A stretch of 64,000 nt of DNA from Vanilla planifolia (lineage: Eukaryota > Streptophyta > Magnoliopsida > Asparagales > Orchidaceae), in NCBI GenBank assembly GCA_023846275.1, contig JAIUJO010000294.1:98664-162663 (forward strand), read 5' to 3'. Every line of letters starts with the position of its first letter. The stretch's first letter is position 1. Positions 37,381 to 52,630 of this stretch are shown here, one piece after another. The notes below the pieces were generated by a model, which did no database searches, had not been told where the DNA came from, and saw only the letters and a list, made by a program, of their open reading frames with translations. The translations under genes and the position numbers were made by a program.

Positions 37381-40300
37381 GATTAGTAATTATTTTAATA
37401 TTAAATAAATATATAATAAAAAATAAGGAAAACATAAAATAATATAATATAACAAAATAAGAGAAATGTTAAAGTGACTTGAAAGGAGAACCAGAGTTTT
37501 ATATGAAGGAAATAAAATCAATGAGAAATATTTGAAGAGATGAGATAAATTCTTTGAAATGGCACATTCCAAGATATTAAGAAATTTGAGTGTAAGTTCT
37601 TATATATTGAATTAGTAACAAATCAAAATGTCTTGTGAAGAATATTAAAATATTTAAAAAAATTAAATTAATATTGTATAGGAGAGAGGTTGCTTAGCCT
37701 AAAGAAATGATGCTCTTTCCATCTTAATCAAAACTCGTTTGCCATTTCTATGTAATGGCAAAGTAATAATTTAATGAAACAAAATCAAATTGATGTAAAG
37801 AGCACTTGAGAAGACAATTATAGTTTTATAGCAATATAATGAAAACAAAACAAAACGATTGAAAAAATGACATGAATTGTGCCAAAGGTTTGCATTTCAA
37901 GATACATAAGAGATCAAGTGTAACATTCATATTCATCAAATCAATAAGGATTTAAATGACTCATGAACTTTGGAAAACATTAAAAAATAAAATATTTTAA
38001 AAATATAAAAATTCATATCATATTGGATGAAGTGCATCATTATGAGTCCAATGGCATTTGTTCCCTCAAGAATGAAACTCATCTTTTACTAATAAGACTT
38101 AGCAAAGCATTTAGGACAAAAATAGAAATAAAACGTTATTTTATTGCTCAGTAGATATATATTAATATTTAAAATAGATATATTGAAAAAAAGTGAGATA
38201 ATTAAATCAAACAAATATAAACGCCACGGGATAGGAGATTTAGAGTAACATAACAATACAACGAAGTCAAATAAAAAATTTTAAAGGATAAAAATAAAAT
38301 GTAAAAAATCTTGCATTCAAAGATACTATGGAGATTCAGTGCGACATTATCGATCATCAATTAAAGCATGAATTAAAATTTGTCATAGATAACGCAAATA
38401 ATATGAAAATTTAATATTTTTGAATATTAAAAAAAATATTTAATTGGATAGAGTTCATTAAGATAAGTCTAATAATATTTACTTTTTGCCTAAATTGAAA
38501 ATCTTTTTTAATACAATAAGTTACAAATTTAAAAATCTTAAATTATTTTAAATTAATCTTTTAATATTAAGTACAAGTAAATTAAAGCTAAAATTAAGTT
38601 AATTAAAGTAATGTAATACATTCCTACTAAAAGAATATTAAGATCACATGAGAAAATAATGAATATTTCAAACAAATATAACCAAATTAAAAGTAAAATT
38701 TGAAGAAATGAGATAATGTTTTCAGAAAGTTACTTTTTTATATACAGAAGAAAACAACTATTAGATCCTTGAATGTAAAATCATGTATGAATCGAGTTCA
38801 TAAAACATGCCAAGATCTTAGAAAACAGACATTTCAAAGATATAAAAGTAAACTTTTAATTTTATAGATCCTATTGGGAGCAAGCCAACCATGATTGTTT
38901 AGTACTCATTAGAAGTCTTTTTGAATTACTACAAATTATCTTATTAAAATGGAATTAATAGTAACATATTATTATTCCAATATTAAGTAAATATTTTTTA
39001 AAGACAAAGATAGATTTATCAAAAGGAATATAATGTAACCAAATAAAGGTGATGTAAAGGTGTCAAGTGACGAGATTAAGTGTTTTATAGTAATGTAGAA
39101 ACATTAAAGCAAACAATTTCAGAAAAAAGACATAAATCTAGAAAAATTAAATAATAATTAGGTAGATCTTCCTATAACAAATCCATTGAATATTGTTCAG
39201 AAAGTTTGCTAACTACAAAATAGAATAAATAAAAATAATAAAAAATTATTAAGTCAATTTTATGTAAATATCTTAATGTTAAAATAGTATAAATTGAAGT
39301 AACGAAATATAAAATAAATAAAGAATTTGTCACATGATGCGAGAATGAGAGTTTCATACAAAAGTAATCAAATCAATGCAAAAACATTATAAATTTTACA
39401 AAAAAATTGTATTTTAAGATAAGAAAAATTCAAGTGCAATATTCCTCACAAAAAAAATTGGTGAAAATAGAATAGTGATGCAAAACATGCCAAAATAAAT
39501 AAACAAAAATAATAATAAGTTTTTTAATCTTAAGAAAACGTATATTTAAGTTGAAATAAGACAAATTAAAGTGATACAATATAACAAATTAATGGTCTAA
39601 AATTTTCACATGAGAGAACGTTTAGAGTAAAATAATATTAGAACCAAATCAAAGCAAAGCATTTGAATAAATTATACCAATTTTATGGAAAGTTACATTC
39701 CAAGATATTAAAGAGATCAAGCATAACAACATTACTTGTTAAATTATGTCTAAATTGAAATGACTTACAAAGAATATATGAAACCCCTAAAAAATAATAT
39801 ATCTAAAAGTATAGCAATGGATTTAAAATTGGATATAACTGCTCAAGAAGAGTCTAGTAAAGTTTGTTTCATCTATATTGAAAGATTTAATAGTCTATTA
39901 TTTTAAGAAGGCATAAATAATAATATATTAATATGTTAGCACTAGATAAATATTTAAAGAAGCGAAAATGAGTTAAATTTAATTAATGCAATTAACTAAA
40001 TTAAAGTGATGCTAAAGTGACAACAAGAAAGATTTATTGTTTCATAATAATATATTTAAATGGAAAATGAATTGTTTCAATGAATGAGAAAAATTATGCA
40101 GGTAGGTTTCATTCCAAGGCATTATAGATATCAAGTGTAATATTCTTGATCAAAACGTCATGTATGAATAAAAATGTCTCATAAAGAGTGCAACAATTAG
40201 TAATAAAAATAAATAAAAACACAAAATTAATATTTAATTGTATCAATAATGTTTGTTTCATCTCTATTAGGTATCCTTAAAAATACATGCAAATATAAAA

Positions 40301-42143
40301 AATAGCATGAATAATTGTAAATTATTATTATAAAATTAGGTAAAAACATAATAATTTAGAATAAGATAAATTAAAAAAAAAATATAATTAACTCAAAGCA
40401 TTATAAGGGTCACACAATAAGACGTTCAGTGTTAATTTGCAAAACAACTAAATCAATGCAAATAAAGATGAATAAATGAGATAAAGTATAGAAAAAATTA
40501 TATATTTTGGATTGGAAGGACATTACCATAACAAAAAAAATCTTCAAATAATTTAAAAATTGAGATATCTCACATAACATAACAAATCTATAGAAAAAAT
40601 ATTAAAAAAATAAATGTCCATATTAAATCTGATAGAGCTCGTTGAGATAAGTCAAACTATAATTATTTCATCTCGATAGAATAGCACATAGAATTAGAAT
40701 GAATGACAAAATTTGAGAAGCGTAAGAAAATCAAATATTATTTTAAGATTAAGTAAATATATAGTAGAGCTAAATAAGAGAATAACTAAAGTAACATAAT
40801 TTGTCAAAATTAAAGTGATGTTTAGCTTAAATGAGGGGTGAAATCAAGTTTAATAAAAACATAAAAAAATGAAAATAAAAACTTAGATGAAAAAAGATAA
40901 ATTTTATTGAAAAGTTGCATTTGAAGATAATAAAAATATCATGCTTAACATCCTCAATGATCAAATAACGTATGAATTAAAATGTTTCTTATAGCTTGTT
41001 AAAACCATCGAAAAAATGAGCAAAGATTTTTTTCATAGTAATAAAACTAAATGAAAGTTAAATATCTAAATAAATCACATAAGTTATAATTTCTTATTGA
41101 ATTTAAATATATAGAGGTAATTAAGTGAAACTACTTTAATAGACCAATTAGTTAAAAATAAAATGCATCATGAAGAATGAAAAAAATGCTTAAAAATTAA
41201 AATTTAAAAAACATAAAATTAATATTGAGTTGGATATAGCTCATCGAGATAAGTCTAACGACTTGTATTTCATTACATATTAAAAAAATAAGCAAGAAAT
41301 AATAACAACTAAATTTTACCATGACACTGAACAAAATATATATATGAAAGCATATATTTGTTTAATTTAGGCATATAATTTAACCAAATTTATGTAATTT
41401 AAAAGTCTTATGAGTGGTGATTTAGAATTTCAAAGTAGTATAACCAATAGAGTGTAAAGAATTTCAAGAAATAAGAACTGTATTAGAAAGATATATTACA
41501 TAATTCTAAGGGGAGTAAGTCTAACATCCTTGAATAGAAAATTAGTTAAGAATAAAATTTGCTTGTAAACATCAAAAAAATCACACAAAATTAAGAAAAT
41601 GAAAATATTCAAGAAGATATCTAATTGGATAGAAGGTATTAAAGCGAGTATGTAGACATTTGCTTCATTTCTATTGGACAACTTTTTAATTAATAGGAAT
41701 TATCAAAGAAATAAAAAATATTTAGAAATCAATATTTTAATATTAAGGAAATATTACCTAAAGCTAAAATTAGAAAAATTGAAGCCATGTAACAAAATGT
41801 AATCAAAGCAAGGTAAGGGTCACATAAGAGTAGAATCAGAACAACATTGTAGTTTAACAAATAAAAGCAAAATATTTGAATAAATAAGATAGTTTGTGAG
41901 AAAGATGCTATCCATGATATTGAGGAGATTGATTTTTGATTCTTAAATGAGCCCAGAATAAAAAAATGTGAAAAATCATTTTAAAAGCCTATAAGAAATT
42001 TAAAATAAAAAATAAAATACTTAAATAAATAAACCACATTAGACAAGTTCAATAATATTTTTTTTCATCTCAATGAAATTTTATATAGCTTTGAATTATT
42101 GAAGTCAATAAGCATAAACATTTATTAAGCTTTATTTAAATAA

Positions 42144-42147
<4 letters not shown>

Positions 42148-42209
<62 letters not shown>
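42148..42209. repeat. Long (AT)n microsatellite, about 30 repeats
   Basis: An uninterrupted AT/TA dinucleotide run of about 61 bp, the longest in the window, replacing part of the AT-rich segment of one satellite monomer. Likely length-variable, and palindromic so able to extrude as a cruciform. Confidence 0.98.
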
Positions 42210-42210
<1 letters not shown>

Positions 42211-45200
42211 TAAAATCAGATAAGTTGTAGTAAAACAATGAAATAAAATAAAAAAAATAAATGTTCATAGGAATAAGATAAAATTGATGGGAATGTTGCA
42301 TTTAGAGATATTGAGGGGATTCTGTGTAGTATCTTCGATAAAGAAATTATGTAGAATTAGAAACAACTCGTAAAATATGCAAAAAACATGGAAATAATAT
42401 AATGAAAAATTGAGCGTTTGATTAGATAGAGCTCGTCCATTGAGCCTAGTAATTTATATTTCATCTTGATTACATGTCATTTAGATTTACTACAAACTAC
42501 CAATTTAAATAAGAGTAAATAATTATAACTAGTTCTTTCAATGATAAGAAAATATGTAACAAAGCTAAAATTAAAAAATAGACATTGTAATAGAATACAA
42601 TCAAGGCGATGTAAATCTCATAGGAGAAGAGAAATGTTTCATGGTAATATAACCAGATCAAAGGGATACATTTGAAGAAATGAGATGCATTAAATGAAAA
42701 TGTTTAATTCTAAGTTATTATGTTTATCAATTGTAATGTTCACTTATCATACAATTACTTAGAAATTAAAATATCTCATAAAGCCTGTCAGATACTTAGA
42801 TATTAAAGTATTTCAAGCTATAAAAAATTAATTTCATAAAGTTCATTCAAATAACTCTAATAACATTTGTTTAGTCTTGATAAATAAACTGAAATTACTT
42901 CGAAGTGTCAAAGAAAAAACAAAACAATAGCAAATTGTATTTCGAATATTAAGTAAATATATATTAAAAACAATAATTTTGCAAACTAAGACTATTTCAT
43001 ATAAGAAAATAAAAGCTAGTAGGGGTGATATGATAAAAGAATTAATTTTATATAGTTGTATAACAAAATAGTAACAAATTGAAAGAAATGTGATAAATTA
43101 TACATAAAAGTTGCATTTCATGAAACTAAGGAAGTTAAAGTCTTGCATCATATAATTGAACATCCCATATAAAAGGTGTCAAGCAATTTAGAATATTATT
43201 AATATACAAAAAAAAATTTAGTTAGATAAAGTTCATTGTGATATGTTTAAGGATATTTTTTTGTATTGATTAGACATTGAATTGAATTACTATGAATCTT
43301 TAAGTTAAATAATAATAAATATTAATAAAATATTATTTAATTTTATTTAAAAATATTTTAAAAAAATGATGTAAATTGATGTAATGTAAAATAAGCAAGT
43401 CAAAATAAGATGAGGGTCACACTAAAGGAGAATTATTTTTACATAGTACTATAAACAAATAAATGTAAAAAATTTTAAAATATGAGATAAATTGTGTGAG
43501 AATGTTACATTTTAAGATACTTATGTGTTTGATTTTGACCTCCTTAATCATCACATAAGGTATGAATCAAAATACCTCATAAAGAACATAAAATGGTATA
43601 TAAAATACTTAATAACAAAAAAAAATTAAAATGGATATTTCTCAATGAGATGAGTCTAGTAAAATTTTTTTTGTCTTGATTTGTCTTCATTTAGAATATC
43701 ATAAATTTCTAAAGTAAATATTCTTAAAAACCTAATAAATTATTATTACTTTTAATTAGATATATATTAAACTTAAAATTAGATAAATTAAAGTATTATA
43801 ATATAACAAAATCATAGACAGATAAATATCACGCAAGAGATGATTAATAGTGACATATCAATAAAAAAAAATTAAAGTGAAACATTCAGAAAAGATAAGG
43901 TAAATTATACTGGATATTCTCATTTTGAGATAATAAGGAAAATGAGTATAACATACTGATCATTAAATAAGGTGTGAATAAAAATGCCTCAATAAAAGTG
44001 CATAAACTCTAAAAACAATTGAAAAATATAAAATTAAATATTTAATTTGATAAAGCATAATTAGATGAGTGCAATGGTGTCTGCTTCATATCAATTGGAC
44101 ATCATTTTAGAATAAAATTGATGTAACAAAGTTAAAGAGAAAAAAAAATATTTGCTTCAATACAAATTAAATATATAGTTAAGTTTAAACATGACAAATT
44201 CAAAGAAAGTAATTAATCCATGTAAAAGTGATACAAAAGTCACATAAGGCAAGATTTAGACATTCATAGAAATATAACAAAAAAAATAATTTACAATACA
44301 AAATGCCTCATAAAGTATGCCAAACTATCAAAAATAAAAAAATTATTAAACATTAAAACTAAATGATCATTCAATGGGATGAGTCAAGCAATGTTTGTTT
44401 CTTCATTATTGGTGCTTTTTTGGAATTATTGTATTTTACAAAAAGAAATAGCAATAAATAATAAGAAATTAATTATGTTGATATTCAATGAATAAATATT
44501 AATACTTAAAAAAGATAAGTTGAGGAAATGTTACATACCAAAATAACTGGAAAATATTTCAAAAATAAGATCAAATGTGCAAGAAATTTACATTCCAAAT
44601 TCAAAGGAGATCAAGTGAAAATCTTCATTCCTCAAATTTTGGTACAAATAGAAATGTCTCTTAACACTTGCCAAATAATTAGAAAATAAAATATTGAAAA
44701 AGATAAAAATGAGTATTTAATTTAAAAGAACACTTTAATATGAGTTGAGCGATGTTTGTTTCCATTTGATTGGACTTCATTAAAATTACTATAAATTCCT
44801 GAAAAAATAAAGCATATAAAATAAATTAAATTATTATTTTCATATAAAATTAACATATATCAAAACTAAAATGTGATATATTGAAGAAATATGATATAAC
44901 AAAATAAATGACATATAAAGGTCACAAAAGAAATGATTTAGATTAACATAGAAATTTAAGTTGATTTAAGGTAAAAATTTTGAAAAATAAGATAAATTAT
45001 ATGACAAAGTTGCATTCCAAGACCATAAGGTGATCAAGTACAATATCTGTAATACTCAGATATGGTATGAATAAAACAGTCCTTGTAAAGAATGTAAAAA
45101 TCCACAAAAATAAACTATTTTTAATAAAATATAAAAATAAATATTTAGATGAATTGAGCTTACTGTGGTGACTCCAATGAAATTTCTTCCAAATTGATTA

Positions 45201-48200
45201 GATTATTTAAAAAATGCTCTAAATAATCGATGTAAATAAGCATAAATAACAGTAAATTATTATTTTATTATTAAGTAAAGTTGCATTGAAAAAGATTTTC
45301 GATAAACTAAAGCTTTATAATGTTACCAAGTAAATATGTTGTTAACATCATACTAGATGCAATTAAGAGTTACGTAATAATATAACTAAATAGCAGTAAA
45401 AATAACAAAAGATGACACAAATGATGTAGGAAAGTTGCTTCCATGGTACAAAGGTGATAGAGTGTGAGGTACTCAAGCTACAAATAAAGTAAGAACTAAA
45501 AAGTTATTTGAAATAAACGAAAATCTCAAAAATAAAATATATTAAAAAATAAAGTGAAAATTTTATTTTATAAAGCATGTTAAGATGAGTTCAACGATAT
45601 TTATGTCATGTCAAAAAACCTCTTTCTGAATTACAATGATATAAAAAATAAATAAACATAATTAATAATAAAATATTATTTCAATATTTAGCAATTACAT
45701 ATTAAAGTTAAAATGACATAAATTAAAAAAATGTAATATGGGAAAATGTAAATAATTTAAGGGTCACATATGAGCATATTAGGAGTAATAATGTAAAATG
45801 ATCAAATCAAAGAAAAAAATTAAATATGATATAAGTTATATGAAATATTTGCTTTCGAAGATACTAAGGCATTTCAATGCAACATCATCGATCATAAAAT
45901 TATGTAGAAACAAAAAAAAATTTAAAAAGAAAACGAAAACAAAAAAAAAAGAATATAAAATTTAGATTAGTAGAGCTCATTCAGATGAGTCCGATGACGT
46001 TTGTTTCAACACGATCAGACCTTAATTGGAATTAGTGCAACTTACAAAACTAAATTAGCATAAATAAAAATAAGTTATCATTTTAATAATAAGGTAATAT
46101 GTTTTACATCTAAAATGAGAAGAATTAAACAAATGTAACATATCAAAATAAAAGTCAAGTAAAAGACACATGAGTGAAGGTTAATAGCTACATAATAATA
46201 TAATCAAGTCAAAAATTTTTTTTTAAATAATATAAATTATTTAAGCACTTCTTGTTATAAAATACTAAGTAGATCACGTGTTACATCTAAGAATATCTAA
46301 CAGGATAAGAATTAAACTTGCTTATAAAGCATTATAGAACATCAAAAAAGGATTTTAAATATACAAAGACAAAATATTTAATTTGAAACAACTTATTGGG
46401 ACAATTTTAATGATTTTTTTCCAATTCAGCTAGCAAAGAATTACTTTTAGCTATAAAAAACAAAAGGCATAAATTTATGTAAAGACGTAGAGGAAGTTTA
46501 GAATTAAATAATTGTATGACCTAATTAATACAAAACATTTGATGAAATGGGATAAAATATTTAAAAAATTTGCATTTGAAGGTTCAAACAAGATTAAGCA
46601 TGGCATCCTCGAACATCAATTTAGGTAAAAATCCAAATGTCTTGTGAGACGTACAACAACCTTTGAAAAAGTACTTAAAAAAAAATAGCATTTAATTATA
46701 TAGAGATCATTTGGATTGTCTAAAAATGTTTCTTTTGTATTAATCAACATATGATAGTAATCATTAAAAATTACAAATTAAATAAAAATAATAAATATTA
46801 ATTTATTGTTTTGATATTGAAAATTATATTTTAAATTTGAAATAAGGCTAACAAAAGAAATAAAATTTAACAAAGTGAAAACATAAGCACCACAAAAAGA
46901 AAAAGAGTTACATAGTAATAAAAAAAATTCAATTAAAAATTTAAAGAAATAAGATAAATTGTATAAGAAAGTTTTGTTCGAAAATAATAAGGGGAATAAG
47001 TGTAGCATCCTTAAGCATTAATTAAGCATCAAATCAAAATGCCTAAAAACATATAAAAAATCATTAAAAAATTATAAAGTAATAAAGGTCTAATTAAATA
47101 GAGCTAATTAACAGGAGATCAAAGATGCTTTTTTTTTCTCCATCAGACTATGCTTGGAGTTATTATGAATCATAGAAATAAATGAGCAAAAAAAATTTAA
47201 TTTTAATATTCTTAAGAAAAATGTATGTTAAAGTCGAATTAAAATAAATTGAAGAAATATATTATAACTAAATAAAAAAAAGGTAATGGTTACACGAGAA
47301 GCAAACAAAAGTTACGTACCAATATCACAAAATTAAAGCAAAACCATCGAAGAATTGAGAAAATGTTTTTGAAAAAGTTGCATTTTAAGATACTACAGGG
47401 GTTGAGTATAGCTTTCATAATCTCCAAATTAAGTATGAATCAAAATAACTCTTAAAGTGTACCAAAACTATTAAAAATATTTAAATATATTCAAATGAAT
47501 GTGGAATTCTATATAGTTTATCGTAATGACTCTAATGAAGTTTGTTTCATCTCAATCAGACCATATTTGGAATTAAAGGAAATAAATAAAAAAATAACAA
47601 TATCAAAAATTAAATTATTACTCGAATAATAAGTAAATATACATTAAATATGATATTCCATAAATTGATGCAAAGTAATATTTCTAAATAAAAATATCAA
47701 AATGTCACATGAGAAAAGATTTAGAATAATTAACAGAATGAAATGTAAGCAAAAACTTTAAAAAAATACGAAGTTTACGGAAAATTTCACTCTATGATAC
47801 TAAAGAGATCAAACATAACATTTTCAACTATCAAATCATCTACCAATCTAAATATCTTGTAAAACATGATAATGTCTTACAATAAATTAAAAAAAATGAT
47901 GATTTTGTAAAATAGAATTCATTTAGAAGTGTCTAATCATACTTATTTCATCTCAATTAGACATCATTTAGAAATTGAACAAAATAACTAAGTAAATACA
48001 TTGAAATAATGACAAATTACTTTCTTAATTTTAAAAAATGTATGCTAAAATTGAAATGAGATAAACCGAAGGAATGTAATATAACTAAATCGTAACAATG
48101 TAAATGTCTCAGAAGTGAAGATTTTTAGTTAAACACTAATACAATCAAATGAAAGACAAATATTTATAAAAATTAGAAAATGTACATGGGGAAGTTATAT

Positions 48201-50323
48201 TGTAAGATATTTGTAATATTAAGTTAATATATATTTTTGCACAAATATTTTAAATTTAACCAATATAATATATTCATATCAAAGTAACACAAAGTTCACT
48301 TCAGAAGAGATTAACAATAACTTAATATATAGCAAAATTAGTGAAAAACCTTTTGAAGTTAAAACATAAGTTGTACGATTGTTTGGCATTCCAAGACTAA
48401 GGGGAATTAGTATAATATCCTCAATCATCAAATTTGATACAAATAAAAAGCTTTACATAACTTTTCAAAAGCTTAGTAACAAAGTGTTTAAAAAATATAA
48501 ATGTTAATATCAAGTAGATAGTGATTATTAAGATTAGTCCAATAATATTTCTTTCATCTCAAATAGACCTCATTTGAACTTATTTAAATTTGCCAAGCAA
48601 AATAACCATAAATTATAATAAATTATTTTTTAATTTTAAGTAAATAAAAATTAATGACAAAGTTAGAATAAATTCTTCTAAAACATACCCACAATCTAAA
48701 AGATAACAAATAAAAAAAGTAAAATATAATTAGATAAAGGACTTTAAGAGAAGTGAAACAACATTTTTTAATCTCAATAGGGCCTCATTTATAATTAATA
48801 CTAGATAATAATATTAATAAGTATAAATAATAATAAATTATTATTTAATGATCAAATAAATACATAATAAAGTTGAAATAAGATAAAATAATGCAATAAA
48901 ATAAAACAAAATAAATGACATTTAATAGTGTCATTGTTGAAAGTCCATTGTAAATTTGTAATATAGAAAAATCAAAGAAAAAATTTGTTAAAATGAGATA
49001 AATTTTGTTGGAAAATTAGATTTAAAGATACAACAAGGCTAAAAGTAGCATTCTCAATTATGAAATAAGGTACAAAAAAAATCTTTCGTCTGCATGCAAA
49101 AATAATAGAAAAAATTTTTTATGGTGCACATCAAGATGACTTGAAAGACATTTGTTGTCAACCACATATATAGTTTGGAATTACTACAATTTACAAATAT
49201 CAATAAACATAAGTACCAGTAAATTATTATTTTAATAACAAATAAAAATATTTCAAAACAAAAATGAAATAACATCAATCAATGTTATATGACAAAATTG
49301 AATTAATGTAAGGTAACACAAGAGGACATTTAGTTTAACAAAACAACATGATCAAATCAAAGTGAGAATTTTATCAAAATGTGATTATTTGTACAAGAAA
49401 GTAACATTCAAAAGTTGTAAAGAGATTTAATATAATATCCTCTATCGTCAAGTTATGTACGAATCCAAATACGATGTAACGAAAGCCCAAAGTCTAATAA
49501 AAATACCTAAGAAAAAAATAAATATTTAATAGATTGTGATAATTGAGATGAGTACAATGACATTTTTTTGATCTTGAATGGATCTTGTATTGAATTAACA
49601 AAAATTACAAAATTAAATTAAAAGAAATTAAATTAAAATTTTCATTTTTTACAAAAATATATTACATCTAGAATGAGATAAATTAAGGCTATGTAGTATA
49701 TCCAAGTAAAAAGAAGTAAAAGTTGCATTAGAAATGATTAAAAGGTATATAATAACTTATCAAAATAAATGAATAAAGTTAAAGAAATATAAATTATTTG
49801 AAAAATTACCGTTAAAAGGATATTAAGGAGTTCAAGTGTAACATTCTTTAGCATCTAATGAGGTGAAAATAAAAGTGTATCTCAAACTATTACAAAACTT
49901 TTAAAATCTTTTAAAAAATTAAAAATTAATATTTAGCTTGATGTAGCTTATTAAAAAGAGTAAAACAACATTTATTTAGTATCAGTCAGGCCTAAATTAG
50001 ACTTAATATTCATGATAAAATTAAATAAGCATAAATAATATTAATTGTATTACCATAATATTAACTTAATTTTAAATTGAAAATGAAATGAGACTAATTG
50101 AAAAATTTTAATAAAATAAAAATCAAACTCGCATAAAATTCATGAAAGCAGAGATTTAGAGTTAGATAATGATTTGTCCAAATCGAAGAGGAAAATTATA
50201 AAAAATGGAATAAATTTTATGAGAAATTTGCATTCCAAGATACTTTGGAGATCGAGCATAACGTCCTTGATCATCAAATTATGAACAAAAAAAAATTTCT
50301 TGTTGATCTGCACAAAATGTTTA

Positions 50324-52630
50324 AGGAAAGGCTAACTAAAAATGTGAAAATAAATTTTTAATTGTCTACAGCTAATTAAGATGGGTCCAACAACATTTGC
50401 TTAGTCTCAAAGAAACCACATTTTGAAATACTTTTAATCATCAAAGTAAATGATAAAAATAATAGTAAACGCATATAAATTTTAATTTCAATATTAAGTA
50501 TTAAAAATTTAAGCAAAACAAAGATTAAGTGAAGCTATAAAATATAATTGAATTAAAGATTAAGAACACATAAGAGTGGAGCCTGAGTTACTTAATTATA
50601 TAAAAAAATTAAAGAAAAATATTTTTTAGAAATGAAATAAATTGTACCAGAAAGTTGTAATGCAAGATACCAGGGAGAATCAGTGGATCCTCTAAGATCA
50701 ATTTACATATGAATTGAAATAAATTTTAAAATCTTTAAAACCATTTAAAAACATATTTTTAAAATATAAAATATAAAAATTTAAATAGAGAGAGCTGATT
50801 AAGATAACTCCAAAAAAGTTTTTTTCAATCAAACTATAGTCTTCATGGCTACAAATAATCAAATTAATCAACAAAAAAAATAATAAATTAAATTTTTTTA
50901 TTAAGAAACTATATATTAAATTTGAAATGTTATTAATTGAAACAATATAATACAAAAAAATATAAGACATATACAGGTGACATGATAAAAGACTGAGAAT
51001 AACATAATAGTATAATTAAAAAAAGTTAAAAATTTTAAAAAAAATAAGATTAATCTTAAAAGAAAGTAATGTTAGAAGATATTAAAAATGTAAAACATTA
51101 TGTCTTTGATTATCAAATATAGTTTTAGTCAAAATACTTCATAAAATTTGGCAAAACAAATTAAAATAAAATAACTTAAAAATAAAAGAAATCATTCTTT
51201 AATTAGAAAGTGCTCATTGAGGACTACGACAAAATTTATTTGGTCTTGATTAGATCTTATTACATAAATAAAAAAATATTAAAATATTTGGCAAATATAT
51301 ATCGTAGTTGAAATGAGGAAAACTATAGCAATGCAATATAACAAAATAAAAGAACAATTTTTTTTAAAAAGAAATAAATTTTGTTTAAAAGTTGCATTCT
51401 AGGATACTAAAGAGATAAACGGTAACATGTTTGAGCAACAAATTAGGTACAAATAAAAATGAATGAGGAAAGGCTGACTAAAAATGTGTAAATAATTTTT
51501 TAATTGTATACAGCTAATTAAGATGGGTCCAGCAACATTTGCTTAGTCTCAAAGAAACCACATTTTGAAATACTTTTAATTATCAAAGTGAATGATAAAA
51601 GTAATAGTAAACACATATAAATTTTAATTTCAATATTAAATATTAAAAATTTAAGCAAACCAAAGATTAAGTGAAGCTATAAAATATAACTGAATTAAAG
51701 ATTAAGAACACATAAGAGTGGTGCCTGAGTTACTTAATTATATAACAAAATTAAAGAAAAATATTTTTTAGAAATGAAATAAATATGACCAGAAAGTTGT
51801 AATGCAAGTTACAAGAGAGAATCAGTGGATCCTCTAAGATCAACTTACATATGAATTGAAATCAATTCTAAAATCTTTAAAACACTTTAAAAACATATAT
51901 TTAAAATAAAAAATATAAAAATTTAATTAGAGAGAGCTAATTAAGATAACTCCAAAAAAGTTTTTCTCAATCAAACTACAGTCTTCATGGCTAGATATAA
52001 TCAAATTAATCAACAAAAAAAATAATAAATTAATTATTTTTTATTACGAAACTATATATTAAATTTGAAATGTTATTAATTGAAACAATATAATACAAAA
52101 TAATATAAGACATATAGAGGTGACATGATAAAAGACTAAGAATAACATAATATTATAATTAAAAAAAGTTAAAAATTTCAAAAAATAAGATTAACCTTAA
52201 AAGAAAGTAATGTTAGAAGATATTAAAAATATCAAACATTATGTCTTTGATTATGAAATCTAGTTTTAGTCAAAATACTTCATAAAATTTGGCAAAACCC
52301 ATTAAAATAAAATAACTTAAAGAAAAAAAGTCATTATTTAATTAGAAAGTGGTTGTTGAGGACTATGACAAAATTTATTTTTTCTTGATTAGATCTTATT
52401 TAGGATTACTATAAACTAACAAAGTAAACAACATAAATAAAAAAATATAAAAATATTTAGCAAATATATATTGTTGTTGAAATGAGGAAAACTATAGCAA
52501 TGCAACACAACAAAATAAAAGAATAATTTTTTTTAAAAAGAAATAAATTTTGTTGAAATGTTACATTCTATGATACTAAGGAGATAAAGGGTAACATGTT
52601 TGAGCAAAAAATTAGGTACGAATAAAAATG
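50324..52630 (+). repeat. 1.14-kb tandem duplication of about three satellite monomers
   Basis: Copy 1 (50324-51465) and copy 2 (51466-52630) match closely throughout, starting AGGAAAGGCT and ending ...GGTAC(A/G)AATAAAAATG. The offset is 1142 bp; copy 2 has an extra stretch of about 30 bp near 52400. Between neighbouring monomers identity is far lower, so the duplication is much younger than the array and formed a three-monomer higher-order unit in one step. Confidence 0.95.
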
